Positions 1 to 10,180 of a stretch of DNA of 64,000 bases are shown here, in pieces. The translations under genes were made by a program, and so were the position numbers. A model generated the notes under the pieces. The model had not been told where the DNA came from and made no database searches. It saw nothing but the letters and a program-made list of their open reading frames with translations. Source of the DNA: Colias croceus (Eukaryota; Arthropoda; Insecta; Lepidoptera; Pieridae); NCBI RefSeq assembly GCF_905220415.1, contig NC_059564.1, positions 1,314,501 to 1,378,500 on the forward strand. The letters run 5' to 3'. Positions within the stretch are counted from its first letter, which is position 1. Each line of letters opens with the position of its first letter.

Positions 1-234
1 TGTTGGTACTTATTTCATACAGTTCCGATCAGCAGTTTTTGCGTGAAAGATGACATTTATCCATTGATGTAGAAAAAACAAAGATACCTATACGGCTATC
101 GCCACAAACTTTTACGTAATTAATAGAGGTAAGTAGTAGAAACTAGTTAATTCTCATAAATAAACATATTTTCGGAAACTTTAGGGTAGGTACTTATATA
201 CGAAAAGAAAATCATGTGTCGTTTACAAGTTTTT

Positions 235-388
235 CAAAGTGAAACTTTTATTACATCGTCTCAAACTTTTTGGTCTGTGTAGCGCATGTCGCGTGACGCA
301 CGATACGTACGATAATTATCGTACAAATACCATAATTTTTAGTTAAATGTCTATAGTGTGAAAAAAAGTTTCACTTTTACCGTGGTTT
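235..388. repeat. Short interspersed repeat, copy 1
   Basis: A stretch of about 150 bases with a GTGAAACTTTT end, an internal GTCGCGTGACGCACGATACG segment and an AAAGTTTCACTTTTACC end. The same sequence recurs in reverse orientation at about 21529-21672. The two ends are inverted relative to each other (AGTGAAACTTT / AAAGTTTCACTT), which suggests a MITE. No coding capacity. Confidence 0.55.
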
Positions 389-634
389 CATAAAACCACA
401 CAACTTTTTTTTGAACAATCATTGTGTTTCAAAATATTCTCTATAAAATAATACAATAGTCTGTCCTTTATATTTCTATTATCACTATTTGAAATAGGTT
501 TCCTCAGCGTTTAAAGATGACACAACGATACATCACCTGTCTGATGTATTTGCTTTTCATTTCTGTATTTCATGAAATCTTATTGGTTTTTGTTGAAGAA
601 AGCTAGCAATGGATTGCGTTTAATATTTGTCTAA

Positions 635-814
635 TCTACACTAATATTATAAAGAGGAAAACTTTGTTTGTTTGATTGTAATGAATAGGCTCATAAACTA
701 CTGGACCGATTTTCAAAATTCTTTCACCATTCGAAAGCTACATTATCCACGAGTAACATAGGCTGAGACCAACAGGAGGGGAGCCACGCGGGTGAAACCG
801 CACGGCACAGCTAG
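635..814 (+). mobile_element. Non-autonomous Helitron (Lep1-like)
   Basis: Starts TC-TACACTAATATTATAAAG and ends GCACAGCTAG before T, the TC...CTAG layout of lepidopteran non-autonomous Helitrons. The interior carries the recurrent ACTACTGGACCGATTT segment. No ORF. Confidence 0.7.
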
Positions 815-884
815 TTATATGATAAAATAATAAAGTTGATATGTTTATTATTAGATATCTTAATCTTATCTTAATCTTTCTTAA

Positions 885-1058
885 TATATTATATAAATCT
901 CGTGTCACAATGTTTGTCTTCAATGGACTCCTAAACCACTTAACCGATTATAATAAAATTCGCACACCATGTGCAGTTCGATCCAACTTGAGAGATAGGA
1001 TAGTTTAAATCTCAAATCGTTTTAGAGAAAGCGGGCGAAGCCGCGGGCGGTAAGCTAG
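885..1058 (+). mobile_element. Non-autonomous Helitron, AAATCTCGTGTCACAATG subfamily
   Basis: The interior (CTCCTAAACCACTTAACCG) recurs at 14011-14168. The 3' end has the hairpin GCGGGCGAAGCCGCGGGCGG followed by TAAGCTAG|T. The 5' boundary is approximate. Confidence 0.65.
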
Positions 1059-1072
1059 TAGGTATATAGATA

Positions 1073-1256
1073 ACTAGTTGCGTCGCGAGGTTTTACCCGC
1101 ATTGCTCCTATTATAAGTCTTAGAGTGATGATATAAATATCAATCTTCCTCATAATAAATGGGCTATCAAACATTGAAATTTTCAAATCGGAACCGTAGT
1201 TTTAAGCACTTACATCCAAACAAACAAACTCTTAACCTTTATAATATTAGTATAGA
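1073..1256 (-). mobile_element. Non-autonomous Helitron, minus strand
   Basis: Read on the minus strand it starts TCTATACTAATATTATAAAG and ends with CTAGTT. It lies about 15 bases from the previous copy, in opposite orientation. Confidence 0.65.
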
Positions 1257-1331
1257 TTCTATTATCTACAATAACTAGCAAAACTTAGAAGTTAGAAAAT
1301 GATAAAAATATATTAGAACTTAATTATTCAA

Positions 1332-1588
1332 GAACTGTAAATATACAGGGTGTAATCGTTAAGTGGGCAATGTAACATTTTTGGATATTACTTATGTTTT
1401 ATTGGTGTGAGCGTTTAATGTAACATTTTTGGATATTTCTCGTTTTATTTTTAAAAATTTATTATGGCAATTTTACTCATTAGGTTAAGTACTTTCGATA
1501 TCAGTTTAAAGTTTTTTGATATCTGTAATAGTTACGGAATAATCGCCGGTGCACACTTGACGATTACACCCTGTATATTTACAGTTCA
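1332..1588. mobile_element. Foldback MITE with CAGGGTGTAATCG ends
   Basis: Arms of about 33 bases (GAACTGTAAATATACAGGGT... at the left and its near-perfect complement at the right, ending ...ACCCTGTATATTTACAGTTC) enclose about 190 bases of AT-rich DNA. The core TA-CAGGGTGT end resembles Tc1/mariner MITEs with TA target duplication, but the inverted similarity extends past the TA. No transposase. Confidence 0.6.
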
Positions 1589-2001
1589 TGTATATCATAA
1601 ACGTTGACGTTTGTCTACGCATTTCTCCGGAAGAGCTAATCGGATTGACATTTTTTAATGTAATCCGACGACCACGCATTATCATGCCATATAATAAAGG
1701 ATTTTTTTGCTTATATTCGTTTCGTCGGCAGAAACCGAAAAAATAGGGGCTTTGTAAGATCAAAAGAAACCAAAGTAGTATCTACTTAATATTTAAAGGT
1801 ACAGTTTGTTGTCTAAGTTTTTACATTTTATATATTACTAAACTGTTTGATATTACGCTAAAATTGCTAAATGTATCTTTCGTTCACAGCTTTCGTTAGT
1901 ATATAACCTACCTATAAATTACCTAATCTAGAATCTGCAGTAGGTAGTCTCCTGCCATGAACTTTATTCACGGACGAAATCACGTTTGGAAGCTAGTTTT
2001 T

Positions 2002-2249
2002 AACCGACTTCAAAAAAAGGAGGAGGTTATCAATTCGGCCGGTATTTTTTTTTTTTTTTTTTATGTATGTACACCGATTACTCCGAGGTTTCTGAACCGA
2101 TTTACGTGATTCTTTTTTTGTTCGATGCGGGATGGTGTCGAATTGGTCCCATAAAAATTTTATTCGGATAGGCCCAGTAGTTTTTATTTTATGAGCATTT
2201 TTGTCTGTAGGTATTTGTAAATTTTGCAAGTGCAAGTTTGAAGTCGGTT
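2002..2249. mobile_element. MITE-like repeat AACCGACTTCAAAAAA, copy 1
   Basis: Begins AACCGACTTCAAAAAAAGG and ends TTTGAAGTCGGTT, so the ends are inverted repeats. It contains the GGAGGTTATCAATTCGGCCG segment and a T tract. A nearly identical copy lies at 6530-6770, and decayed ends are visible near 11100-11190. The family is widespread in Lepidoptera; no coding capacity. Confidence 0.65.
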
Positions 2250-3531
2250 GTTTTTAACGCAGTTATCACTTGTTCTATAATATTACAATAGTGTGGAAGT
2301 TATACCTCCTTTTTAATGTTGGTTAAAATGCCTTATCCAGCTTGAAAGAAAACAACGGACATTTAAAAAGTCTAAAACTTTTCATTTTAATAAGCAAGAC
2401 TTAATGTTTTGTCTTCACTTGAAGTAAATATTAATATGGAAGAATTGTTTTTGAAGCCTAAGGTTTAACTTATAAATTTAGTTTTCGCCGATTTTTATGT
2501 TTTATTGTATATTTTTATGTTTTATTAAGCGGAGGGAATTTGATGAATATTATGTACTTACCACATAAAATAAAAAAGGTGAAATCATCAATTGGTATTT
2601 TGAATGCGTAGATATTTGATATACCTAATAATTTTATTTAATAATAATATTCAATTGAATAGATAAATTATTTATTTGACCTTGTTGGCAGTTTATGATC
2701 CCAGATGTATAAAGTTATTAACATTAATGTTTTTACATTCAGGGAATGAAAATTAGCTCATATACCTACTGACTATAAAGTGTACCGGGTTTTTTTATAT
2801 ATGTATCACATTCAAGAAATTAAGTAAAATCAGATATTATAGCAATCTTTAACTAGGCCTCTTTTAATAATTTGGAACTTCTAGAGACACACTGAAATTC
2901 TTAATTTTTAAGTAACTTACCAATTCATTAACTGCTGTTCATAATAATGACGAATTTTCTGTTAGTCATTACTTTTAAAATGTATTTTGTACTTCCTGAA
3001 ATTTTCTAATATGTATTTCTAAATGTAAATAAATGATATGATAAGTAGGTACGCCATTATTGAAAAGGTTACATGACATGTTCCATTTATTGTATTTTTT
3101 TTTATTTTAAATAAAGCCATTAGGAGTATTTAAAAATGGAATCCAGATGGGATTCCATTTTTCATTTTGATTTTCGTAACAATTAACATTTAGTATCGTA
3201 ATTTTTTGTTATTTATAAAATATAAATAATAAATCACTGTATTTATTTATTATTTCTACATGTTAATAAGTGTTATAAGAAAAATTTCGTCTTTTAATAG
3301 AGAAAAAAAACGAAACTGCTTCAATGTGGCTTCAACAAACACAAACTTATTTAAACTGCATAAGTTAAGAAAAAGTTTAACCGCGGGGCGATATAGGTAA
3401 TAAACAACAATATTAAAAACATAATAAAAATAATTGCACTACATTAAAAAAATTGTAACTTCAAACAAAAACAAGAAAACAAACGTCAATTAAAAAAAGT
3501 CACTGCCTCCAAATAAAAAAAAAATACTCAC
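2250..3531. other. AT-rich stretch, no gene seen
   Basis: About 1.3 kb of AT-rich DNA with no convincing exon, RNA gene or recognisable repeat. If the minus-strand promoter at about 3620 is real, this would be its first intron. Confidence 0.4.
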
Positions 3532-3653
3532 GTCAAAATTGGCGCGCGGCGTTCGATTTGAAAAAATTGAAATTTAAAAAAATATTAATAATTGTAAATA
3601 GCAAGAACGTCCGTTACACTGTCCGTAGTAGAGGGAATGTGAGGTTTATATAG
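3532..3653 (-). promoter_or_regulatory. Candidate minus-strand core promoter and 5' non-coding exon
   Basis: On the minus strand a TATA box (CTATATAAA, 3645-3653) is followed about 30 bases downstream by an initiator-like GGACAGTG (around 3620), the spacing expected of a TATA/Inr promoter. About 90 bases further, GACGTGAGTATT offers a good splice donor (GT at 3531-3530). The short GC-richer block around 3540-3760 stands out from its AT-rich surroundings. The body of the gene would lie to the left; no downstream exon is recognised, so this is a prediction only. Confidence 0.3.
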
Positions 3654-3869
3654 AGGGTGAGATGGTAGCGACTGGTTGGCCGATATGTTGACGGATCTGT
3701 CGAGGGTAGTGTTGAGTGCAGGGGCGAGCGGGTTTCGGAACGATGTGCGAGTCAACTAGAGAGAAAGGCCAACTATAGAAGTATAGAGAGTATCTTGCCG
3801 GCTCTTCTCTGTAGATTCTACTATATATTATATACTACATATATACTATATACTATTATACTTCTTACC

Positions 3870-4653
3870 GAATAGATGTTAATATAAGAAAATAGTTCGG
3901 AAAATCACAAAATTTACCAATAATTTTCACTTAGATACCCACACGTATATTGTAAAGGGAAATATTTCACTTATAATTTGTTTGTATGTACAAATGTAGA
4001 TTTGTACATAATGTAGATTAAATGTAAGTTACACATTGTGATAACATTGCTACGTATGCAGGAGACACCACGGACAAAATCTGTGCGCCAAGCGCGGCGG
4101 CGCGGGGCGCATTTTTTTGCTCTAACTAAGTTTTAAATATTATTATCTAGTTAGGTACTTACTGATGAAAAGTTATTCCTTTGCACTTTTCCGTATTCTT
4201 TGTATTATTTGTGCAATATCGTAACACACAAAGGCATATTTGATGCGTTTCACTTTAAAACAAATAAAAAATGAGCGTGCAGTTAAGCCATATGGCTTAT
4301 GGTGAGCGGAACATAAGTGATGTAGGCGGTGTCGTCTCCATATGTATATCTCAATGAAGTTACATACATTTTTAAGTTTAAGAATTATAAAAGCTTTTTC
4401 ATAAGCGGAGCGATTAAATACATAACCCGCTCCGCTTATCCACCGACATAGACTTACCCCGCGGACTTGAGAAAATGTTATATATAGTTTTAATAGATTT
4501 TCCTGTTGAACTTCAAGTGCGATTATTATCTATAATACCTATTTATATTTTTATTGACGAAAATATGATCTGTATCAAATTCGAGACGACGTCGAGTTTT
4601 GGTGCTAATGTTATGAGAAAATTTGTGACTAAACTACGGTTTTATTAGACCTA
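3870..4653. other. Repeat-like stretch without genes
   Basis: No exon recognised. Segments at about 4053 (GGAGACACCACGG) and 4345 (CGGTGTCGTCTCC) are loosely inverted and enclose the GC-rich GCGCCAAGCGCGGCGGCGCG. This may be a decayed MITE, but the match is imperfect. Confidence 0.3.
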
Positions 4654-5064
4654 CTAGCTTTCGCCCGCGTTTTGAAAGAAAAACCCGCATGGTTCCCGTT
4701 CCCGTGGGATTTCCGGGATAAAACCTATCCTATGTGTTGTTGTATCCAAGTTACCCTCTATATGTGTGCTAAATTTCATTGTATGTATTCAGTAGTATTT
4801 GCGTGAAAGAGTAACAAATACACACACACACACACACATATCCTCACAAACTTTCGTTTTTTTTTTATTGTTGATAGGGAAGCGCATGACCACAATCTCG
4901 CCTGATGTTAAGCTGAGATGTGGTCTAAGATGGTACGCGCTTCCCTAGAAGGTACCTGTTCACTCTACGCTTGAACCCCATATTGTACTCGTCGGGGAAC
5001 ACAGATTCAGGAAGCATGTTCCAGTCCCTCGCGGTTCGGATAAAAATTTATAATATTAGTAGGA
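4654..5064 (-). mobile_element. Non-autonomous Helitron, minus strand, split by an insertion
   Basis: On the minus strand: TCCTACTAATATTATAAA at the 5' end, then CGAAAGTTTGTGAGGAT, a CA/TG microsatellite, the CCCGGAAATCCCACGGGAAC core and CTAG at the 3' end. The 5' start and the rest are separated by about 190 foreign bases (4856-5045). Confidence 0.65.
4856..5045 (-). mobile_element. Nested non-LTR/SINE 3' fragment
   Basis: Sits inside the Helitron at 4654-5064. It has a T tract at its left edge (a poly-A tail on the minus strand), followed by GGGAAGCGCATGACCACAAT and a GC-richer body. A 5'-truncated retroposed fragment is likely. Its right boundary and any target duplication are unclear. 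Confidence 0.5.
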
Positions 5065-5331
5065 TATTTTTGCTTATAAATAGGCTACAGTGATAGACTT
5101 TAAAGTGGAAAAGGTATTACATTTGTTGCGGTTTCAGATACTTATTATAAATTATATATTTTACTACTACTGTAAAAACGTTGTTCATAAAGTTATGATT
5201 TAAAATAATTAAAACAGTTTACTACTATCTTAAATTTAAAATTAAATTAAATATTTCTCTATTTCGAATTAAACAAATGACTGTTTTGGTTGTAAATAAA
5301 AATCTACAGAACGACTATTAGTAAGTAATAA

Positions 5332-5520
5332 CTAGCTTTTCCCCCGCGGATTTACACGCTGTGCTCTGCTCCTGTTGGTCTTAGTCTCTTAGCCTTTAGC
5401 CTGCCTCGATAAATGGGATATTGTATATAACATCGAAAGAATTTTTCAATTCGGACTAGTAGGTAGTTCCTAAGATTAGCGCGTTCAAACAAACAAACAG
5501 CAGCATTATAATTTTATAGT
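5332..5520 (-). mobile_element. Non-autonomous Helitron, minus strand
   Basis: CTAG at the left edge, then the complement of GAACGCGCTAATCTTAGGAA...ACTAGTCCGAATTG, the same subfamily as the copies at 8220 and 18174. The 5' end is degraded. Confidence 0.55.
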
Positions 5521-5599
5521 AGAGAAAAATTCATTGCAATTTCTTATCAGTTTCAAATTTACAACTTGATGTAGCTTTGTATGACTATTACTTAATTCT

Positions 5600-5780
5600 A
5601 GTGCTTATAAGTTCCAATAATATTATAAGGACCATTGCGGAGGATGTAAGTGCGCCCATCATGGGACACTTTGTGCGCACACTTGTTGCATCAAAGCGAC
5701 TTGTCTACGCATAGTGTCCTATGGACTTAGACTTAGTCTTAGTTGTAGTTAGATGTTACTAACATTAATACTTTAGGTTT
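5600..5780. repeat. Dispersed retroelement-like fragment
   Basis: The segment CATGGGACACTTTGTGCG ... CAAAGCGAC ... ACGCATAG(T/G)GT recurs at about 37975-38040, where it lies inside the RT remnant. A fragment of a retroelement 3' end is likely; no coding sequence can be read. Confidence 0.4.
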
Positions 5781-5789
5781 TTATTTTTT

Positions 5790-6265
5790 GAATTTATATT
5801 TTTTGGTTTTTATGGCATTCAAATGCTTTATAAATATAAATTTATAAAGAATAGAAAAAATTCGATCACGAGGCGGGATTTGAACCCGCATCCTTCGCGC
5901 CATTCCGGGGCGGATGCCTAACCAACTCAGCCACTCGTGACCCGCCTGAGCAATCGAATTTATTCTATCCTTTTCAGTTTTATGTGTCTTAAGGGACACA
6001 CCGCGCGCCATCTATTGAGATGATTTAACAACCATTTCAACCAATATGAAGCACTTTTCAGTGAATACAATATTGTAACGATGGAACACGACCTTTTCTT
6101 GAATTTATATTTTTTGGTTTTTATGGCATTCAAATGCTTTATAAATATAAATTTATAAAGAATAGAAAAAATTCGATCACGAGGCGGGACTTGAACCCGC
6201 ATCCTTCCCGCCCCGCCTCGTGATCGAATTTTTTCTATTCTTTATAAATTTATATTTTTATTTTT
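5790..6265 (-). repeat. tRNA-headed SINE-like repeat, one complete and one partial copy
   Basis: The minus strand of 5865-5941 folds like a tRNA: an 8-bp acceptor (GTCACGAG/CTCGTGAT), an A-box-like TGGCTGAGTTGG and a B box GGGTTCAAATCCC. The only sensible anticodon loop (CCGGAAT) lacks the invariant U33, so a working tRNA is unlikely. The tail (about 5790-5864) is repeated at 6103-6175, and a truncated head follows at 6176-6209. This is best read as a tRNA-derived SINE in tandem. Confidence 0.55.
6141..6260. repeat. Large palindrome made from the SINE-like repeat
   Basis: The left arm (TAAAGAATAGAAAAAATTCG through CACGAGGCGGG) and its near-perfect complement on the right are separated by about 22 bases of tRNA-like B-box sequence. 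Each arm is about 48 bases. Confidence 0.65.
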
Positions 6266-6529
6266 TACTAACAAATGTATCTGCGTTATCCGAATTTTAA
6301 GCTAAAATTTTAAGCTAAAAATTTTAAGCTAAAATAAATAAAAATAAATAAATAAATAAAAAATAAAATTACTCAAAATGTATGCCTAGGTCCGGTAAAG
6401 TAGGCTCATCACCTGCTTGTCCGTAAAGAAAATCTATAAGTAAAATGCCTCAGTAAATTCCACCAATAATGTGCGAGGATATGTGTAGCGAGGAATGTGT
6501 TTGTAAACAACCAATCGTATCGCTTCATT

Positions 6530-6770
6530 AACCGACTTCAAAAAAAAGGAGGAGGTTATCAATTCGGCCGGTATGTTTTTTTTATGTATGTACACCGATT
6601 ACTCCGAGGTTTCTGAACCGATTTACGTGATTCTTTTTTTGTTCGATGCAGGATGGTGTCGAATTGGTCCCATAAAAATTTTATTCGGATAGGCCCAGTA
6701 GTTTTTATTTTATGAGCATTTTTGTGTATAGGTATTTGTGAATTTTGCAAGTGCAAGATTGAAGTCAGTT
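6530..6770. mobile_element. MITE-like repeat AACCGACTTCAAAAAA, copy 2
   Basis: Nearly identical to 2002-2249, in the same orientation. It begins AACCGACTTCAAAAAAAGG and ends GATTGAAGTCAGTT. Its T tract is shorter than in copy 1. Confidence 0.65.
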
Positions 6771-6932
6771 GTTTTTAACGCAGTTATTACTTGTTTAGTA
6801 TGAAGCGTTTAGCGTTTGAACTTTGAAGCGATACCATTGGTTATTTACAAACACATTAATCGCTACACCCTCGCACATTATAGGTAGAAAAGCACCTTTA
6901 GTTTTTTCTTGCCGCAAAATGTATATCATTAA

Positions 6933-7110
6933 CTAGCTTTCCGTCCGCGGCTTTGTCTAATAGCTAATAAATGATTTACTAAAATCTTCCTAGACAATCA
7001 CTCTACCTATTTAAAAAACGCATCATAATCCGTTGCGTCGTTTTAAAGATTTAAGCATACATAGGGATATAGGAGAGAGAAAGTGACTTTGTTTTATTAT
7101 AGTGAAGTAA
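6933..7110 (-). mobile_element. Non-autonomous Helitron, AAAGTCGCTTTCTCTGTCC subfamily
   Basis: Minus-strand copy with CTAG at 6933-6936. It carries the complement of AACGACGCAACGGATTATGA and the AGAGAAAGTGACTTTGTTTT block. Related copies: 10878, 11569, 47553, 47925, 61510 and 62756. Confidence 0.65.
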
Positions 7111-7305
7111 CACAGATCCATTATTGATAGTGAAAATAACATCTATATATTATATGAAACTACAAATATATAAGGAAACGCCGAGAAAATCACAATCGAA
7201 ATTTTATATAGGTCATCTAGTACTATAATAGAAAACACTAAAATAAATCAATAAGATTATCTTGTAAATTTGTAATGTCAAACCATTTTGCTACTAGTGT
7301 TACAA

Positions 7306-7530
7306 TCTTACTAATATTATAAATGCGAAAGTTTGTGAGGATGTGTATGTGTGTGTTTGTTACTCTTTCACGCAAATACTACTTAACCGATTACAATGAA
7401 ATTTAGCACACATATAGAGGGTAACTTGGATTAACATATAGGATTAGTTTTATCCCGGAAATCCCACGGGAACGGGAACCATGCGGGTTTTTCTTTGAAA
7501 ACGCGGGCGAAGCCGCGGGCTTGAGGCTAG
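7306..7530 (+). mobile_element. Non-autonomous Helitron (Lep1-like)
   Basis: TC-TTACTAATATTATAAATG at the 5' end. The body carries CGAAAGTTTGTGAGGATGTG and TTTATCCCGGAAATCCCACG. The 3' hairpin GCGGGCGAAGCCGCGGGC is followed by CTAG|T. Confidence 0.75.
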
Positions 7531-7762
7531 TATTATGAATATATAAAAATGCATAAAACTATATTAAATAAACATTAATAAATGCAATATTGTTGTCAAA
7601 TTCCTGATATACAAGCAGATAGATAGATAAAATCTTAAATATTTTTAATTAACGACTTTTATATAATTATGACATTAATAATCGGTATTGAGATTAAATC
7701 CGATATCGTAACGGGTGTTTAATAATATTATTATATTAATATATGAACAATATTGTAAATAA

Positions 7763-7860
7763 CTAGCTTTTCATCCCGGTTTCGTCTGACCAGAGTGTGT
7801 GTTTGTTTTTTTTTAAGGTTTTCAAACTTAAAGGTATAATTCTAATCTATACGGAAACAA
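7763..7860 (-). mobile_element. Helitron 3' fragment
   Basis: A CTAG end and a diverged CCCGGTTTCGTCTGACC remnant. Only part of an element is recognisable. Confidence 0.35.
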
Positions 7861-7871
7861 AGTCAACTAAT

Positions 7872-8047
7872 AAAAAATACGTGAGGCACTCGGGAGTCGG
7901 GGACTGCCGCGGTAAAGCTATTGCATGCTATGCCTTCAAGCCACACCTCCGCCCGTCCCCGTAGGGAGTGTGAGGTTTTTTTTCGTTACGGAATTTCTGG
8001 ATTCGGTCCCCGCGCTCAAGGCCCGCGATAGAGGCTGTGCAATAACT
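7872..8047. mobile_element. Dispersed short element, GTGGCACTCGGGGACTGCCG family, copy 1
   Basis: Shares GACTGCCGCGGTAAAGCTAT, CGTTACGGAATTTCTGGATT and GTCCCCGCGCTCAAGGCCCG with the copies at 36318-36484 and 59655-59817. Those two copies show a 3-bp TAA target duplication. No ORF. Confidence 0.6.
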
Positions 8048-8219
8048 GAAAAATAATTAAAATCCGCCCCGGCGTTCTAGAGTTATAATTTTAAGTTATT
8101 TCATATATATAGAGATCTTATATTTCAAAGTTAATCAATTAAAATGCAAATTGTACACTACTACAATCAATAAAAACTAAAAATTGTAAAAATAGAACTG
8201 TCATTCAGAATTAATGTAT

Positions 8220-8405
8220 GCTAAAATTATAAAGCTCAAGAGTTTGTTTGTTTGAACGCGCTAATCTCAGGAACTACTGGTCAGATTTGAATAATTCTTT
8301 CAGATTTAGATAGCCCATTTATCTAGGTAGGCTATAGGCTATTTATCATCTCGCTAAGACCAACAGTACTGGAGCCACGGGGGTGAAACCGCGGGGAGCA
8401 GCTAG
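8220..8405 (+). mobile_element. Non-autonomous Helitron (Lep1-like)
   Basis: AAAATTATAAAGCTCAAGAG start, GAACGCGCTAATCTCAGGAA body, and GCGGGGAGCAGCTAG|T end. The 5' TC is degraded. Confidence 0.65.
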
Positions 8406-8625
8406 TAACTAATGTAACTTTTTACTGATGAAAAAGTTGAATTCTTAGTTTCAGGTTATTTGATACAAAAAAATCTAATTTAATTTGATGAAATAAATAT
8501 TCATATCGCATAACTTTAACACGTGTAAACTCAATTAAGCAACCTTGAAAAAAAATTAATATCTTTTTTAATTTAGTAACGTTATAGACATCGGATAAGA
8601 AATTTTTGATAAATTCTACCCCTTA

Positions 8626-8923
8626 GAGTTCTAACAGACGAACGGCAAGTCATGAACGGCAGAGGCTACTTCAGCCGTCACCACATGTCGACGTCAGTCG
8701 TCGGCGCGTCGGCGGCAGCAGTCAATATGTCGACGGCTGCCGTCGATAAGTGGCGACGCTTGCAGTTTTGCGTTGACAGCAAACTACAAGCTTTTGACGT
8801 TTGACGGCATCCGTTTTTGCCTGTCGACGGCCGCGGACGTCGACGGACGGACGGACGTCGACATGTGGCGACGGCTGAAGTAGCCTCTGCCGTTCGCAAC
8901 TTGCCATTCGTCTGTTAGAACTC
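8626..8923. mobile_element. Foldback MITE, 298 bp, TTA target duplication
   Basis: Near-perfect arms of about 70 bases (GAGTTCTAACAGACGAACGG ... at the left, its complement at the right) are flanked by the 3-bp direct repeat TTA (8623-8625 and 8924-8926). A 3-bp TWA duplication is typical of PIF/Harbinger elements, so this is probably a non-autonomous relative. The interior is unusually GC-rich for this window, with repeated GTCGACG motifs. Long chance ORFs here come from that composition, not from coding. Confidence 0.75.
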
Positions 8924-9677
8924 TTACTAGGTATAGTGTCGTCTGTCGTAGGACAATGCGAGCTTGTCGCATTTTTATACGGTTTTTTGGGATGTTCATG
9001 GGCTGATAAGCTGATAATATTAGTCTTTAACGATTTGTGAGCTTACTAATGTAATGGTTTAAATAATATGTTCGGTAATATCGATAATGATATGTTCATA
9101 TAGTTAAATATATAAAGGTAACAGCCGAAAAAATTGTTTATGCCTTACGCGCGAACTGTAAAACGCGCGACCTTTAGGCGTTAAATTTTCAGTATTTTTT
9201 TATATTTTCGATGCAATTTGATTAATTAATAAATATTCTAGAACCTTCTTGAAAGTACTAGAATAACATATTATGATGAATAGGGGGTCAAAATAAAAGA
9301 AACACGGAATAGATAAGAGATAAGAAATATTATATTTTATACGCAGGATGTTTACACATTTGCGACGCTAAAATTATTATTTTTTCCATAATCGTTATAT
9401 AATGAAGTTATTAATATTATTATCAGATGATGGCCATCATTTTAGTCTAAGTTATTACTATTTAAACATATCAATTGATATGTTTTTACGTTTTTAACTG
9501 ACTGCCTAAACTAATTTGTATGTATTATGAATAAATATCGATGATTCGGATGAAAATTTTTGTCTGGTACAGATAAAATCTATGTTTTATTTTTTAATAT
9601 TTTGATGACGCAGAAAAAGATATTATTGCTCAATATATTATTTATATGTGTTAACTTTTGATTGGGAACTGCGAGAT
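8924..9677. other. AT-rich stretch, nothing recognised
   Basis: No exon, RNA gene or named repeat can be supported here. Confidence 0.4.
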
Positions 9678-9957
9678 TAATTAAATAAATAAATAATACA
9701 TATTTCGGGACAATTTTCACACACGGCACGATCTGATCCCATACTAAGCTTTCGCTTGTGTTATGGAAACCAGATGGCTGATAAACATACATACTTATAT
9801 GTATAATTTTAAATAAATACTTATATAGATAATTAACACCCAGATACAGACCAAACATCTATGTTCATCACACAAATATTTGCCCCGGATGGGGATCGAA
9901 CCCACGACCTCTGGCTTGGAAGGCAGGGCCACTACCAACCAAGCCAACCGGCCAGTC
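9678..9957 (-). mobile_element. tRNA-derived lepidopteran SINE
   Basis: On the minus strand the head (9957-9890) reads GGCCGGTTGGCTTGGTTGG, then GAGGTCGTGGGTTCGATCCC, the A and B boxes of a pol III promoter. It is followed by the standard body GTGTGATGAACATAG ... GTCTGGGTGTTAATT and ends in ATTAAATAAATAAATA-type sequence at the left. Head and tail fragments of the same family occur at 47066-47120 and 60785-60925. Confidence 0.75.
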
Positions 9958-10128
9958 AAGAAAGTCCAATTTGGCCTAGATTAGCTGTAAGTTGAATTTC
10001 TTGAATATTTATGTTAAATATTGAAAAATGTAGTTTATGTAGATACATAATATTATCTCGGTAATAAGGTAAAGTTGGATTTTTTTTTAATTTTTTTCCA
10101 TTTCTGAAAATGTTTACTGAAGCAGCCT

Positions 10129-10180
10129 TTTTTAAGTGGGGAAATCTTGCATACATACCCACGGCCTCCGGGGAAGGGGG
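10129..10180 (-). mobile_element. 52-bp extremely 5'-truncated non-LTR insertion
   Basis: A short T tract followed by AAGTGGGGAAATCTTGC and CCCACGGCCTCCGGGGAAGG is the 3' end of the non-LTR family also seen at 11239-11400 and 55091-55416. It is flanked by a perfect 15-bp direct repeat, TTACTGAAGCAGCCT (10114-10128 and 10181-10195). Confidence 0.85.

Noticed and set aside
5865..5941. Possible functional tRNA gene (minus strand).
   Set aside because: A and B boxes and an acceptor stem are present, but the best anticodon loop lacks U33 and the same sequence with its 3' body is repeated next door, as for a SINE.
8678..8999. Overlapping ORFs of 60-75 codons rich in Arg/Ser/Thr.
   Set aside because: They lie in the GC-rich foldback MITE and read repeated GTCGACG units; no protein-like pattern.
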